Assembly: GCA_019022495.1 (NCBI GenBank)
Contig: JAFEKR010000020.1
Coordinates: forward strand, 310,001-374,000
DNA from: Epichloe hybrida
Lineage: Eukaryota > Ascomycota > Sordariomycetes > Hypocreales > Clavicipitaceae
Direction: 5' to 3'
DNA: 64,000 bases
Part shown: positions 11,859-22,664 of the stretch, piece after piece
How the letters are laid out: each line of letters starts with the position of its first letter
How positions within the stretch are numbered: the first letter of the stretch is position 1
Notes under the pieces: model-generated
Told to the model about the DNA's origin: nothing
Seen by the model: the letters and a program-made list of their open reading frames with translations, nothing else
Databases searched by the model: none
Made by a program: the position numbers and the translations under genes

Positions 11859-13130
11859 CTACTTCAAAATTTTAACAGCATCTCTGCTGAAGATATAGCT
11901 TGCGCCACTCCACACAGTCGTCGCTGCCACAGTATACCTAGTCACCAGTCAGATTACCAACGGTTCCATCATCTGCTCTCTTTCAGCGGTAATGGCGGTG
12001 GGGACTTACTGTAGTATTGCCAACATTGAAGAAATATCGGCATGTACTAGCGGCGCCGCTGTTGTCAGGCCTACCAGCCCAAGTTGAAGGAATGTGTTGT
12101 ATTTGCTGATAGTCGTAGGACGAACCTCCGCAGATGGTAGTGAAAAGTCCCAATACCGTCTGAAAGTTTTGGGTGGAGGAAGCGAGATCCATCGATAGTA
12201 AATGGCAGCAATTCCAAGCCCAACATCTCTTCCTAGAACTATGGTTGCTACCCATACTAGCGATAAAGACGAATAAGAAGTCAGCGTTGTTCACTAAACC
12301 ATGGAGCGAATTCGCTTGGCCGGTCTTGAAATGACACGTTTTGTTTAAGAGGCATGGGATCTTGAAGAGTAGTGGGTAGTAGGTGGCAAAGGTTGAGATG
12401 TCAGAATTGTCAGGACACCAGTCATTCTCATAATTGAAGCACGTACATGGCAATGTTCCTTTGGCTGCTAGACATACGGTGAGTATAGTCATAAGAGCCT
12501 TGTCCGCCATTGGATCTATGATGGTCCCAACTACTGTTTTACGATTCCATCGTCGAGCAATCCAGCCGTCGAGCAAGTCAGTGATTCCTGCGTACGCAAA
12601 TAATCCCACGGCCCATACATGAGAGTCGTGAAGTATCAGGTAACCCACTAAAGGAGCAGCCACGAGCCGTGTCAGGGTGAGAAAATTGGGGATCGTGTAT
12701 ATGTCTTCGTGGACGATGGCTTCAGTAGTGGCAGATTTCGCTTGAGAGTTTGTCCTGACTTGGCCCTCCTTACTTGTACATTCTTTTCTGAGTCGATCGG
12801 GTTTAGAATTGGCTGGTTGTTCCTGTGCAGAGCTGTGCGATTCCAGTTTGTCAGCTTCTTGGCCGCTCATTCTGCACGTCACACTGCTTCGACGCTTACA
12901 AAGTTTTCGACTACATATGTTCTTCCGTCTTACCTGTTTCCCCGAGCCCGACAAGCTCTGAATATAGAATATGTGGTCCGCTGGGGCAAGCAGTTGTTTC
13001 GATTCCTAAATAGCAATTTATACTGACTTGCCCCTTGTAAGGTGGCATTTGCGGCGTGGCCAAAGCTGACATGGCTACGGTGGCATGTCTGTTTTGCTGC
13101 TGCTCGTGACGCCAGAACGATCGTCGACAT
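11859..13130 (-). CDS. CRD1: Cardiolipin synthase (CDP-alcohol phosphatidyltransferase)
   Basis: Joins CDP-diacylglycerol and phosphatidylglycerol to make cardiolipin in the mitochondrial inner membrane. Four exons: 13130-12934, 12871-12447, 12256-12010 and 11937-11859, with introns of 62, 190 and 72 nt in consistent phases. The product is 315 residues. The N-terminal about 65 residues are a basic, Ser/Arg-rich presequence. The CDP-alcohol transferase signature D-x2-DG-x2-AR-x8-G-x3-D-x3-D is complete at residues 164-189 (DLLDGWIARR to DPMADK). LPLWVATIVLGRD and RYWDFSLPSAEV are conserved further on, and it ends SYIFSRDAVKILK. Only splicing all four exons recovers the C-terminal half; the unspliced frame turns into nonsense after TLP. 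The third intron is required for the last 26 codons. Confidence 0.94.
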
Positions 13131-14002
13131 GATGCAATCCTACACACTTGTCGATGGCGCTTGCAAATTCCTTTGGTTATAAGAGTTACCGGAGTGGCTT
13201 TGGAGTGCAAGCAGATGCCACGTTAGATCGTTCTGGAACTTACGCGTGAATGCGAGGCGTGGGGACTGTTCTATGTTGGCAATGTCCTTATGAAGTTGGC
13301 TGCTGCGGCTATGGACCCACCATTGGCCTTATGCCTACTCATACGGCCGACCTACCCTATGCACATGGGAGATAGGTATTGCTATTATCGTAGTTTTACT
13401 AATAGTCATCGACGGATAAGTTTAACATTCGGTTTATTGAGATTCAGAACAAACTCCCTTGCAGACCTATCTTCGAAAACTGTAATTAGGCCACCGTTTA
13501 TTGGCCCAAACCCCTGGCGAATTGCAATTGCTCTGATGATGATGCATCCTGAGCGCCTTGTCGAAAGCGGGCTAAGACGTCGCCCCGGACTATATCCTAC
13601 CCACAAACTCAACACCGTTGATAATGGCCTCACGCCCGAATATAACACGTTTGACCCAACACTAGCCCGGAAAGTAACATGAAGGCTTACACTTAAACAA
13701 TGTAGCTAGTGCGACAAAGGGAGACTACACCCATGTGCCACCAATAATTCGACGGAGGCAGCCACTCTCGCCCATTCATGGAGGCAATGAAAAAAAAGTG
13801 AAATACTAAATTACCGACTGAACACTAAATTACCGCCACAGCCATACCCCAAAAAACATAAAACTGGAGTAGGAATAATGCGATAAATAAGAAAACAAGA
13901 CCTCCGCAGAGAAGGGTCCTGGGTCTGCGTGAGCACGGGGAAAATTCACCCCCCGAACAGGAGAGAAGGGCGGCAAAAAAATGATGAGTCGTTCACTATC
14001 CG
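13131..14002. other. Intergenic region between CRD1 start and WOPR gene end
   Basis: Contains the CRD1 promoter and the 3' flank of the WOPR gene. An open frame at 13290-13682 was considered and not accepted. Nothing else seen. Confidence 0.45.
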
Positions 14003-15457
14003 TCATGAACGGCCCACACCGTTTGATCCTCCATGCCAAGTCGGAGGGTTCTCATCCGTCTGGTTTCCATAGTATTGTTGTCCCTGGGAGTTGTCAATGG
14101 CCTCGAATCCCCATGCTGGGTTGTTTTCATCCAGACCGTAGTGCTGAGGTCCATTCTCAACGGATGGTATTTCTGTCTCTGCCTTGACCGGGCGGAGATG
14201 AGCGAAGGCGTGGTTTTCTGGACTGACCACAGGAGCGCTTTGGGGTGGAAGATAATAAGATGATCGTCTCATAAATGCATTGCCATTGGATGAGTGTTGC
14301 CCGTCTGTGACAGAACCAATAGAAATAGAAGACAAGTCTGAAGGCTGGGAAGTTTCGAAAGTCGACATTCGACGAGAAGAATTGTGAGTCGGCATGTTTC
14401 GAGGAAATTCGTGCACGATACTAGAGTCAGAGCTGAAACGCGCTGTCTTGTGAGGATCTAATGAATAGTTTCCTTGCTGATGAGAAGCATACGACATGTG
14501 GCTCGTGTTTGATGATCCAGGCGATGAATGTAGAGAGGGTGTTGAGTGATGCATATGCGGCGGCGGCATCGGAGAGGACACTTGTTGCGACATCAGCGGT
14601 GGCATAGAGGAAGTCGACGCCATATAATGCTGCTGCTGAGTGTACCCATACGGGGTGGTGCCATATGCGGATGACACAGGCAAAGGCTGAAAGCTAGGGA
14701 GCGTCACTGTTCGCTGTAGTGTGTTGCCCGTATCGTTTCCGAAGTCGTGGGCATTCGACATAGTATATATGGTGGGATGGCCACAACGTTCGTCTGGGGT
14801 GTATTCCACCTCGTCGATAGGTGCGCGAAAATTCTGAGAAATAAGTTCGGGTCGAGGTATAATGCTCCGGGTGCTAGGATGCGTAGATGGTGTAGCCAGG
14901 CGGCCAGATACTACATCATTGACGTTGTAATAGCTGACCAAATGGTGCGGAATCCCCTGATATGTTATACTGATAGTTTTCTTGATCAAACCATCGTTTT
15001 TAAAAGGGTAAGAATCGATTAAAGATCCAATCAAGGCTCTTTCTGCATCTCTGCCGACAGAATCCATACCGGGCAATGGGAAGCTGCTCATGCTAGAGCG
15101 AGAACCTATTTCTGGCTTTCCAATTCCGCCGGAAGGACACTTCTTCCTTTTCAAGGCTCGTTTCTTCTCCCCTGGTGGGAACGGCTTTTCCAGCTCACGA
15201 TAGATGAGGAAGTTGCCCAGAATGCGGCTGGGGCTCCAGGACACACCATCTGTCCAGCGTTTGATGCCCGAAGCATGCTCTTCGTATATGAAGACGCTGC
15301 CGCTCTTGATTAGATCCTGACGCTCCCTGTCATGAGGACGACGAGGTACATGATTGAGATGACCGGACAAACAAGCCTCGAATAAGACCAGGGCATCGTA
15401 TGTCGAGGCTATATATCCATCAAATGTCGGGTTAAGAAGGTTGGATTGGCTCGACAT
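14003..15457 (-). CDS. SGE1: WOPR-domain transcription regulator (Sge1/Ryp1/Wor1 type, Gti1/Pac2 family)
   Basis: DNA-binding regulator of morphology and, in many fungi, effector and secondary-metabolite genes. A single exon from ATG 15457 gives 484 residues. A GTG eight codons upstream was ignored. WOPR part a is at about residues 10-100 (PTFDGYIASTYDALVLFEA, RPHDRERQDLIKSGSVFIYE, KRWTDGVSWSPSRILGNFLI). Part b is at about 138-188 (ERALIGSLIDSYPFKNDGLI, HHLVSYYNVNDVVSGRL). KRWTDG is the conserved candidate PKA site. The rest is a Gln, Ser, Pro and His-rich tail typical of these activators. The N-terminus MSSQSNLLNPTF identifies the Sge1/Ryp1 branch rather than Pac2. About 4.3 kb upstream is gene-free. 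The exact symbol depends on the species' naming. Confidence 0.94.
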   Translation of the reverse strand: MSSQSNLLNPTFDGYIASTYDALVLFEACLSGHLNHVPRRPHDRERQDLIKSGSVFIYEEHASGIKRWTDGVSWSPSRILGNFLIYRELEKPFPPGEKKRALKRKKCPSGGIGKPEIGSRSSMSSFPLPGMDSVGRDAERALIGSLIDSYPFKNDGLIKKTISITYQGIPHHLVSYYNVNDVVSGRLATPSTHPSTRSIIPRPELISQNFRAPIDEVEYTPDERCGHPTIYTMSNAHDFGNDTGNTLQRTVTLPSFQPLPVSSAYGTTPYGYTQQQHYMASTSSMPPLMSQQVSSPMPPPHMHHSTPSLHSSPGSSNTSHMSYASHQQGNYSLDPHKTARFSSDSSIVHEFPRNMPTHNSSRRMSTFETSQPSDLSSISIGSVTDGQHSSNGNAFMRRSSYYLPPQSAPVVSPENHAFAHLRPVKAETEIPSVENGPQHYGLDENNPAWGFEAIDNSQGQQYYGNQTDENPPTWHGGSNGVGRS

Positions 15458-18400
15458 GGTTGTGATTAAGTCTTGCACCAACGAATTTTAACCTTGAATG
15501 GCGAAGGTAAACTGGCTCGTGGAGTAATCCGGGTTAGCTTCCCCGTATCCACGGAGTTCGAGTGTCGGTTCAAGTGTTTTCCAAGCTTTAAAAGGCGCCG
15601 ATCAATGCTATGTTGTCTTTCGAGATGTCTGAAACTGACTTGGTTGGAAGGATAAAGTGATAGAAATGTAATACTGTAAGAGAAAAAATTTGTTCAAAGA
15701 CCGAAGTCGACCAGCGCAAGATACAAATAGATCGGCAGTGTGTCACACGATGCAAGGCAGATGCGGGATAACAGGACTAAAAGAAGCTGTGGCTTGAAAA
15801 GGCTCCAAGGCAAGTGCTGTAAAGTTCGCAAGCCATGGTTAGGCTCAAGCCATGCATGGCCCTAGTCGACTACCGATCAATTTAGCGCGACCGCCGAGAG
15901 GAAACAGAGAGCCACATCAAAATTTGAATAGTGCTAACTACTACTGGAAACAGCGATTATGCTTACGGACTCGGTAATACTGCGTCGTCCTGACCCATGA
16001 GTGCCGGAAAGGGAGTAGAGGATTTGAAAACCCCTCCCCGGGGGGGTGCCAATAGTGCAGTAGGGAGTGTACTCAGACATTCCTGAACTGGGCGTCTAAC
16101 CAAACAGTCACTCCAAGCAACTCATAATGCATCACAATACTTTGTGTACTCTCTGACATTGTGTTGTTGCATTTGTCTGCTGTTTCTGTGTCTAGAGTGA
16201 CATACCACATCACAGCTCGTCACGTTGACACGCACTATTCACCATCTTTTGTTTCCTTGCTTTCTGGCAATTGGATTTGCACAATTCCCAACAATTGAGC
16301 GTGTTTGTAGCTAATTTCAGAGAGTGCTAAGATCAATTTCTAGCTAGAATTGACTGCAGGCGTTCAATACCTGAGTACGCAAATTCAGACCAGAGCAGGT
16401 GAGAAGGTCGCATCACGATGCACAAGACAAAACGTGGATAGACCACGAGCAGGATCTTGATATCAGGAAAAGACACAGATGAGGGTCTCTGTGGCAGCAC
16501 AGGGGGGCATCTTTGTCGCATCTGGACTACGACTGGTGCACTATTGTCCCATTAAGCGCCGAGGGGCCTGGGACAAAGGCAACCAATTACCGATACGCAG
16601 ATTAAAAGCTACTTAAATTTAGGTGGAATCTCTACATTGGAGAAGCAGCCTGATTATAATAGCAATATGATAGAACATCATTTTTAGGATTATCTAGGCT
16701 TTGAATCAGCACCCTTGATACCATTAATCCTGTTCCGTAGGGTCACAATACATGCGTTGGGTGCTCAATGGGATCCTGTATGAGATATAAGTCGACGCTC
16801 GCACCATACCTTAGGTACCTAGGTACCTACCTACTATGCAGGTACATACTTGCTTTCACGTGTGACACCAGACACCTCTAGCGGCGTGTAGCTAAGATCT
16901 GGTGTGTCCACATGAAGACCAGATGTGAAATCTGACAGAATGATGCGTCACGTCAGAGCACCGCAACGTCGGACTGAATGTCGCACTCGAGGCTAGCGGT
17001 TTATGGCGGGTTCTGAAATAGTAATAAAGAGCCAAACTCCATGCCCTGGCCAAGCTTCACGGCACTCACGTACTTAGTATGGTGATATAACCAGTCTTAT
17101 AGTGCGGAGTCATAATGAACGGGCAAACAAACAGGCAAGGCGGTTTGCCTTGAGCTGAGCCCAGGCAAGATAGCGATTCGTGTCTTGGACGCTTTTGCGC
17201 GCCTGGCTCTGAACTAAACAACATTCATGAGGCTCAGAGCAAGGACTACCCTTGAAGCAATATTTGCGATAGTAGGAAGTGCCCCTCATTGCGCCGCAAT
17301 CAAGTTGAACAACGACTTCAAACACTTTCGGTGACAATAGATAATAATGCAGAAGGTTCAGTATCCAGAAATGCAGCAATGCAAACCCTTCAAAATTTAG
17401 GCTTCCGGGCCGCTCGCTTATCGGCTCCGTCAGGAAGCTCGGATTCGTGATTCTGAAAGTGATTCAGGACCAAAGCTTTCTTCGGTAGGACCCTCATTTG
17501 GGCATTGTATCTGTGCCTGTGGCAGTAGTATGCTTATAGCCACGGCGCCAAAACGAAAAAGTACTTCACGCAGACGTCTTCGGGATACCATTCGCAATGA
17601 TCCAATCCGGTTGCCGGCTGAACGTGTCGCCTCGACTTGTGTTCTATGGTGCTGCCCCCCACTTACTACGCACTTTACTATGCAAGCGCCACGAAAACTA
17701 ATACGTGGGTGCCTACGGATTAGTCCGCACATACATACTACATACGGATACGGAGTGGTTCTCCATAGTAAATTGTATGCCCATGATGACAAGAGTGGAG
17801 GAGACTACACGAGCGCCAAAGCGCCGCAAAAGTACATGTCTGTCTACATCTCCACTTAGGTGAGGGGTGAGTGAGGGCACGATTTTCTGGCCCGGGTCTC
17901 TGCCGAAAAAACCATCAGTTTGACGCAGGTATGGTAGCAGCTGCGTCTGAGCGGCGCTTCATACGGAAGGAAATGTGCAAGAGCGAAGAAGCTGGTCAGC
18001 TCAAAGCCCATAGATATATATATATATATATATATCAGAAACATCTAAGCCCCAAACACGTCTCCCTTTTCGTTTCCTCCACACCCCTGGTGGCACGCGT
18101 GTCATTGAAAGGCTCAGCCTGTTGGCTCCAGGGGTGTGCAAGTATCAAGTCATACCAGACTATTCACCAATTGATATCATCCACTCTCCCTCGCTCCATT
18201 TGATAATATAGAGCATCCAGTTCATTCACTCAGTGTTCAGCCTCAAGCTTGGGGATTCGTGCTCATTCTAGGACTGGCAATGCGAGTGAACGCCGATGCC
18301 TTGGAGAGGTACACCGCCGACGTGGAGTTGAGGATGAACAGGATCTAGCGTGGCGCACTGGCCACCAACCTCTCAGGTACGTACGAGGCATTCCCTTTGA

Positions 18401-19731
18401 CAGCAGCTGGTCAACGCCCACAACCGCCTCTGTCACGAGGGTCAACCTCTGAAAGGCTTTAATTGTTGCCCTGATAATCAATACATCAACACACCAACAT
18501 CACTAGTGACAATGGGTTGCCAAAATCCTAGTCTCTTAACTACATATTTTTACAAGCCTCTACTGAGTACATGCAACGCACTGACGCGAGCCACAGCCAC
18601 CAAAGCCGGCCCTGTCTGGTCGTCAATGGCTAGCGTGTGGCTTTGGCTTAGGACCCCTGCAGCAGCATCCACACGCAGGAACCGATCATGCACCTCGACT
18701 CTGATCCATCTTCTAGCATGGATCCCTTCTATCTCCACGTCTCCATATCAAATTGCGGATGCGAATGCGGGCCAGGGCCAGGGTTCTGGGCAACTTGCCT
18801 TCAGATTCTCCTCCTATCTAGCATTCCGGGAATATCTAGGCTATTATGTGCGTTGCTCTACGCTACGTGTGCGTCGGAATGAGGCCTGGTACGTACCACG
18901 GCTTTCGATGCTGACGGAGCAAATTGATACGATTCGGAGATGGAGAATAATGCCTGAGCGGCAAGTCGCGGATTGAGATTTTCCAAAACTGGAAATTTAC
19001 AGTCACCGTGTGATTATTGGCTCACTATAAGACTTCGGGGCGGTCACTACAGGGGATCGTGAGACTTTGAAATCTAACAATTGAAGCTATATCTATAAGC
19101 GCCCATGATTGATAGAGCTATTAGTAGTTTTACTTAGTAAGGTACAATATTACGTAGTGTCTGGTCAGTGGTGCACTCAGGCGGCTCTATGTGGAACCGC
19201 TGATGGGGACGTGTGCTGAAAGCGTGTACTAATCAATACAAGTGTATCATTTCAAGCCGGAGGCTGGGAGGAGGATCAATTCGTTGTCTGGGTGCTATTG
19301 GCTGCTTATTGATGTGTCAACATTGCACTGGATTGGGCTCGGGAGCGCAATTAGATGCATTTCTCTAAGTTACTGCCATGATGATGCCCAAGCAGCCTGG
19401 GTTGGATGCAAACAACCGACCGTCTATCGTCGATCGCTTGCACCCAGTACCCCGACCCCCCGACCCAGCTTACAGCCCGTCCCGAGATTCCTTGTTCCAA
19501 CTAAATAGTGTGTACTCGCGTCGCGTCGTATGGTTGCTTATAAATTAGGTATCAAGGAACCTCTTCTGTTTCAGGTTTAGTTACTACTGCACGTTAACTT
19601 TTCCCTCTTACGGATTGATGATGCATGTTCTGCTGAATCCATGCTTTTGCGTGCGTTGAAGAGTTCACTTCCCAAATTGGGAATGCCGTCCCAGCTTTTG
19701 GCTTTGTACAGATTCCTCTTGCTTCGTCTTT
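15458..19731. other. 4.3-kb gene-free region upstream of the WOPR gene
   Basis: No frame here resembles a known family, and the longer ones (17110-17860 and 18506-18976) have no consistent splice partners. It probably carries a long 5' leader and regulatory region for the WOPR gene. It also holds the 3' flank of TDP1, a TA microsatellite at 18014-18035 and GGTACC-rich palindromic sequence at about 16807-16850. Confidence 0.5.
18014..18035. repeat. TA dinucleotide microsatellite
   Basis: Eleven consecutive AT units in gene-free DNA. Confidence 0.9.
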
Positions 19732-21824
19732 TCAGGGTTTTTGAAAGAACCAGGGATGCTCTTGTTGTGAATACCGCCGACCTGGAACTTGCATTGGGAT
19801 TGGAATCGTTCCTTTGAAAATATTCATGTCAATGGGCGAGTTTTGTTCCGAGGCAGTACGGGCCGGCACGACAACTCCGCATTCCCAATTACGACACATA
19901 ATCTTTTGTTGACCTGATGCCTTGTCTCGAACAACGCGGCCCCTGCAATTAGTACCATTAGAGTTGTTTGGAAACGCCCTCTGGCATCTGCAGGGCCATT
20001 GACTTACCAAGCGCTCTCGGATAAATTGGCGCTCCCGACGTAGGCCCATGCCGGCTTTTCTGAGGTATCTACTGCTGTGGTGCCTGTCTGATGCACTAGA
20101 ATGAGCTTGCTGTGCATCAGTAGTCCGCTGCGCGTGTTGACGCAGTCGCGCATCAGTTCTTTTGGGAATGTCGAAGCGTGCCACCATTTTTCTTGCAAGC
20201 ATATTGTACCTGCCGCCTGAGCTCATCATGAGCATGAGTGAACTGCTCGTTGACGTCAACACGGACTGGTTGGCTCACATTTTTGCCACCGCGGCTAGAT
20301 TTCACCGTTTTGTGGCTCGGGAAGTATATTCGAAAATGCTGCTGTAATTGGGGAGCAACGGGCTGTTCGTTTTCAGACCCGGTATTCTGGTTCCTTTTGA
20401 GCAGGTCTTTGTCAACGGTTCCTAACCGAGCCAGGAGTTGTCAGTATTTTGTCATCCCGTTCCCCTCTTTGCAATGGGACAAACTCCACATCTACACTTG
20501 AACTTACCTTGACAAGCGTTATAGACAGACTGCACTAGGTCGTATTTGATAGCCCCAAGAGAAGCGCACTGTTTTTTAAGTCAACACATACATACTATTA
20601 ATCTGGAAGATGCACGCACAGCATATTCAACCTCTATCGGCTTGGAAGTGGCCAGTCCCAGGGCTGCTATGGTCGTGCCCAGGCCAGCAAAGCCTAAATT
20701 TAATGCGTCAAACATTACCGCGCCATCTTGGGGTTAGGCCCATGAACGAACCGATTTGAGACAGCGAGCTGTTCACGTGTCCTCCCGGTCTAATCGGGGT
20801 TAGTGAAGCAAAATATTTGGTGTGAAATGCGAAACACTCACATAGAGTAAACGAAACCTAGATTGGCTGTTTTGGTAAAATCGTATTTGGACAAACTGGT
20901 TATCGTCCCATCCTCAACACCCATGGCTTGAAGGTACAGCTGTAGGTGCGTACAGAACAGAGTCGACGTAGGAGATTTGTTAGCAGAATTTGACAGCGGT
21001 AGGTCAATCAGAAACACCATCTGTTGCATGGTCAGCGTCACTGATCTCGGAGTCAGTCGTGGAAGGCTTACATTTTCCATGACGCCTGTCTCACCCCAGT
21101 CATAGGGGACGAGGTTGCCTGTAGGAACTACAATGCGCAAATAGTTGGGAAATTTGAGGATCTGCAGCTTCGAATGCATGGAGCCGGGTCCACGCATCTC
21201 AGGAAAGCAGAATTTGATATTACCTGGGGCATTTCTGCGCATCGCTTCTTTCTACGTGACCATTAGAAATTCCGGGATGGTCCTTTGACAAATTTATCAA
21301 CTGCTACCTACTTGAGACTCATTTGCTGCGAAAGCTGCCAATATAACCTTCGTTCGTGACAAATCAATTTTTCCTAGTAACCATGGCTCGTCCCATTGAA
21401 ACGAGGAAAAAAGAGCCAGTAGTAATTTGTCTCTTTGGAGAATTTCCTCGATCTTGATGTCGTCATTCGATCTGTCGTATCCTCGAGCCCATGTTCGTTT
21501 GACTATTCCGTCGGGGTATGGGACCAGAGCGTGGTTAAGTGACTGGCTCGTGGGTAATTTCATCCTTCTTTTGGGAACAGACATATCCGCTACATCGTCC
21601 TCTTCATCGGTTGTACGAGAGCGTTTGGCAGCAAGTCTTGCAAGGCGCTCTTCCTCCATCTTCTTCCGATTCATCAATAGTGAGTTTGAAGAAGCATCTT
21701 CCAACTTAGAATGGTTGGATTTCGAGACCTCGTCCCGTTCGTCCGCGTTAAGTTGGTGGTTCTGTAAAGAAAGTGCAATGGCGTATCTTAGCTGTTCGTC
21801 TTCTGAATCATTATTGGAACCCAT
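19732..21824 (-). CDS. TDP1: Tyrosyl-DNA phosphodiesterase 1
   Basis: Cleaves stalled topoisomerase I-DNA 3'-phosphotyrosyl links in the nucleus (phospholipase D superfamily). Nine exons: 21824-21312, 21251-21072, 21020-20842, 20789-20752, 20693-20620, 20568-20508, 20421-20279, 20216-20008 and 19942-19732. All phases agree and give 535 residues. An N-terminal ubiquitin-interacting motif (SEDEQLRYAIALSL, about 7-20) precedes a charged linker. HKD motif 1 is GSMHSKLQILKFP with His197, Lys199 and Asn217 in VPTGN. HKD motif 2 is LLMHSKLILV with His431 and Lys433, then YVGSANLSESAWG. PYDWGETGVMEN and FVYSIPGGH are also conserved, and the C-terminus ends PMQVPGRRYSQQEHPWFF. Introns are 51-86 nt. 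The second intron (51 nt) has no stop and is a multiple of three, so retention would stay in frame. The 38-nt exon 4 is small but needed. Confidence 0.93.
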
Positions 21825-22664
21825 CGTAATTGAAATAAAGCACCGAAGGTGGCAATGTATCCAATAATCTGTGCCCGTGAGGTTGCGTGGGCGAAGGGCC
21901 TTGTGACAATAACTGCTCTATTGTGTGCCCGCGGGACACGACCTCACGTGACTCGTGACTGTCTGCTCTTGTTCAAGTCATGCCTACTCTAATAGGTCGG
22001 TGCAATGCTTTGGCAACACTTGCCTGCCATTCTCAGTGTCTAAGGAAAATCTTGGCTTTGAGTGTCGCTGAACATAAAATGCACGTGAGCTTGAGTACTT
22101 GGACGAGTTATGCGAATTCGTCGCTGGTGACGTGTGTAACTGTCTAACTACTATTACACAACGTTTTTTGTACTCCGATAGATCACGACAAGCAAGACGA
22201 GCTGGCGTGGCCCGGGACATTAAAGGGGCGAGAAGGATCACATAGCAAGTCAAGAACATGCGAATCATAATAATGATTCTACACGGAGGTGCTCGGCCAA
22301 TTGGTCCCAACCAACTTCCCCATGTGGTTCGCGGTGTTTTACGTGATCGATTCTGAAGAGAAAACCACTAGGCCAAAAACAGGATGCGTACCCACCCTTT
22401 GGCTTAGGGAGGACTGCTGCGGCTATGATGTTTTCTATTCAACAGATTCGATGCGAATCTCGAGTCAATGACGTCCACTGACCAGAGCATCAATCGCTGG
22501 TGGACTGATATGAGCCTAGACGCTGGTAAAACTGGGCTCAGGGCCCGATCTTGCTAAAGCATCGCATCAGCCCAAACATCGTAAATACTTACGTGTTAAC
22601 AGCATTATTTCTCCCCCTTCGTATTATTCTATTCAGCAGTCGTAACGGCAAACCAAGTAGGAAT
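21825..22664. promoter_or_regulatory. Bidirectional intergenic region, TDP1 and FAD oxidoreductase
   Basis: An 840-bp gap between divergent starts, presumed to hold both promoters. A pair of cacgtga-type E-box-like sites occurs near 21,940-21,960. No other element can be supported. Confidence 0.45.

Noticed and set aside
13290..13682. 130-codon plus-strand frame
   Set aside because: No family resemblance, no splice partners, poor codon pattern, and it lies in promoter-type DNA upstream of CRD1.
17110..17860. Overlapping frames on both strands
   Set aside because: Mutual shadows without conserved motifs; neither extends by plausible splicing.
18506..18976. 156-codon plus-strand frame
   Set aside because: Starts at GTG, low-complexity Ser/Thr content, no recognisable domain, no neighbouring exons.
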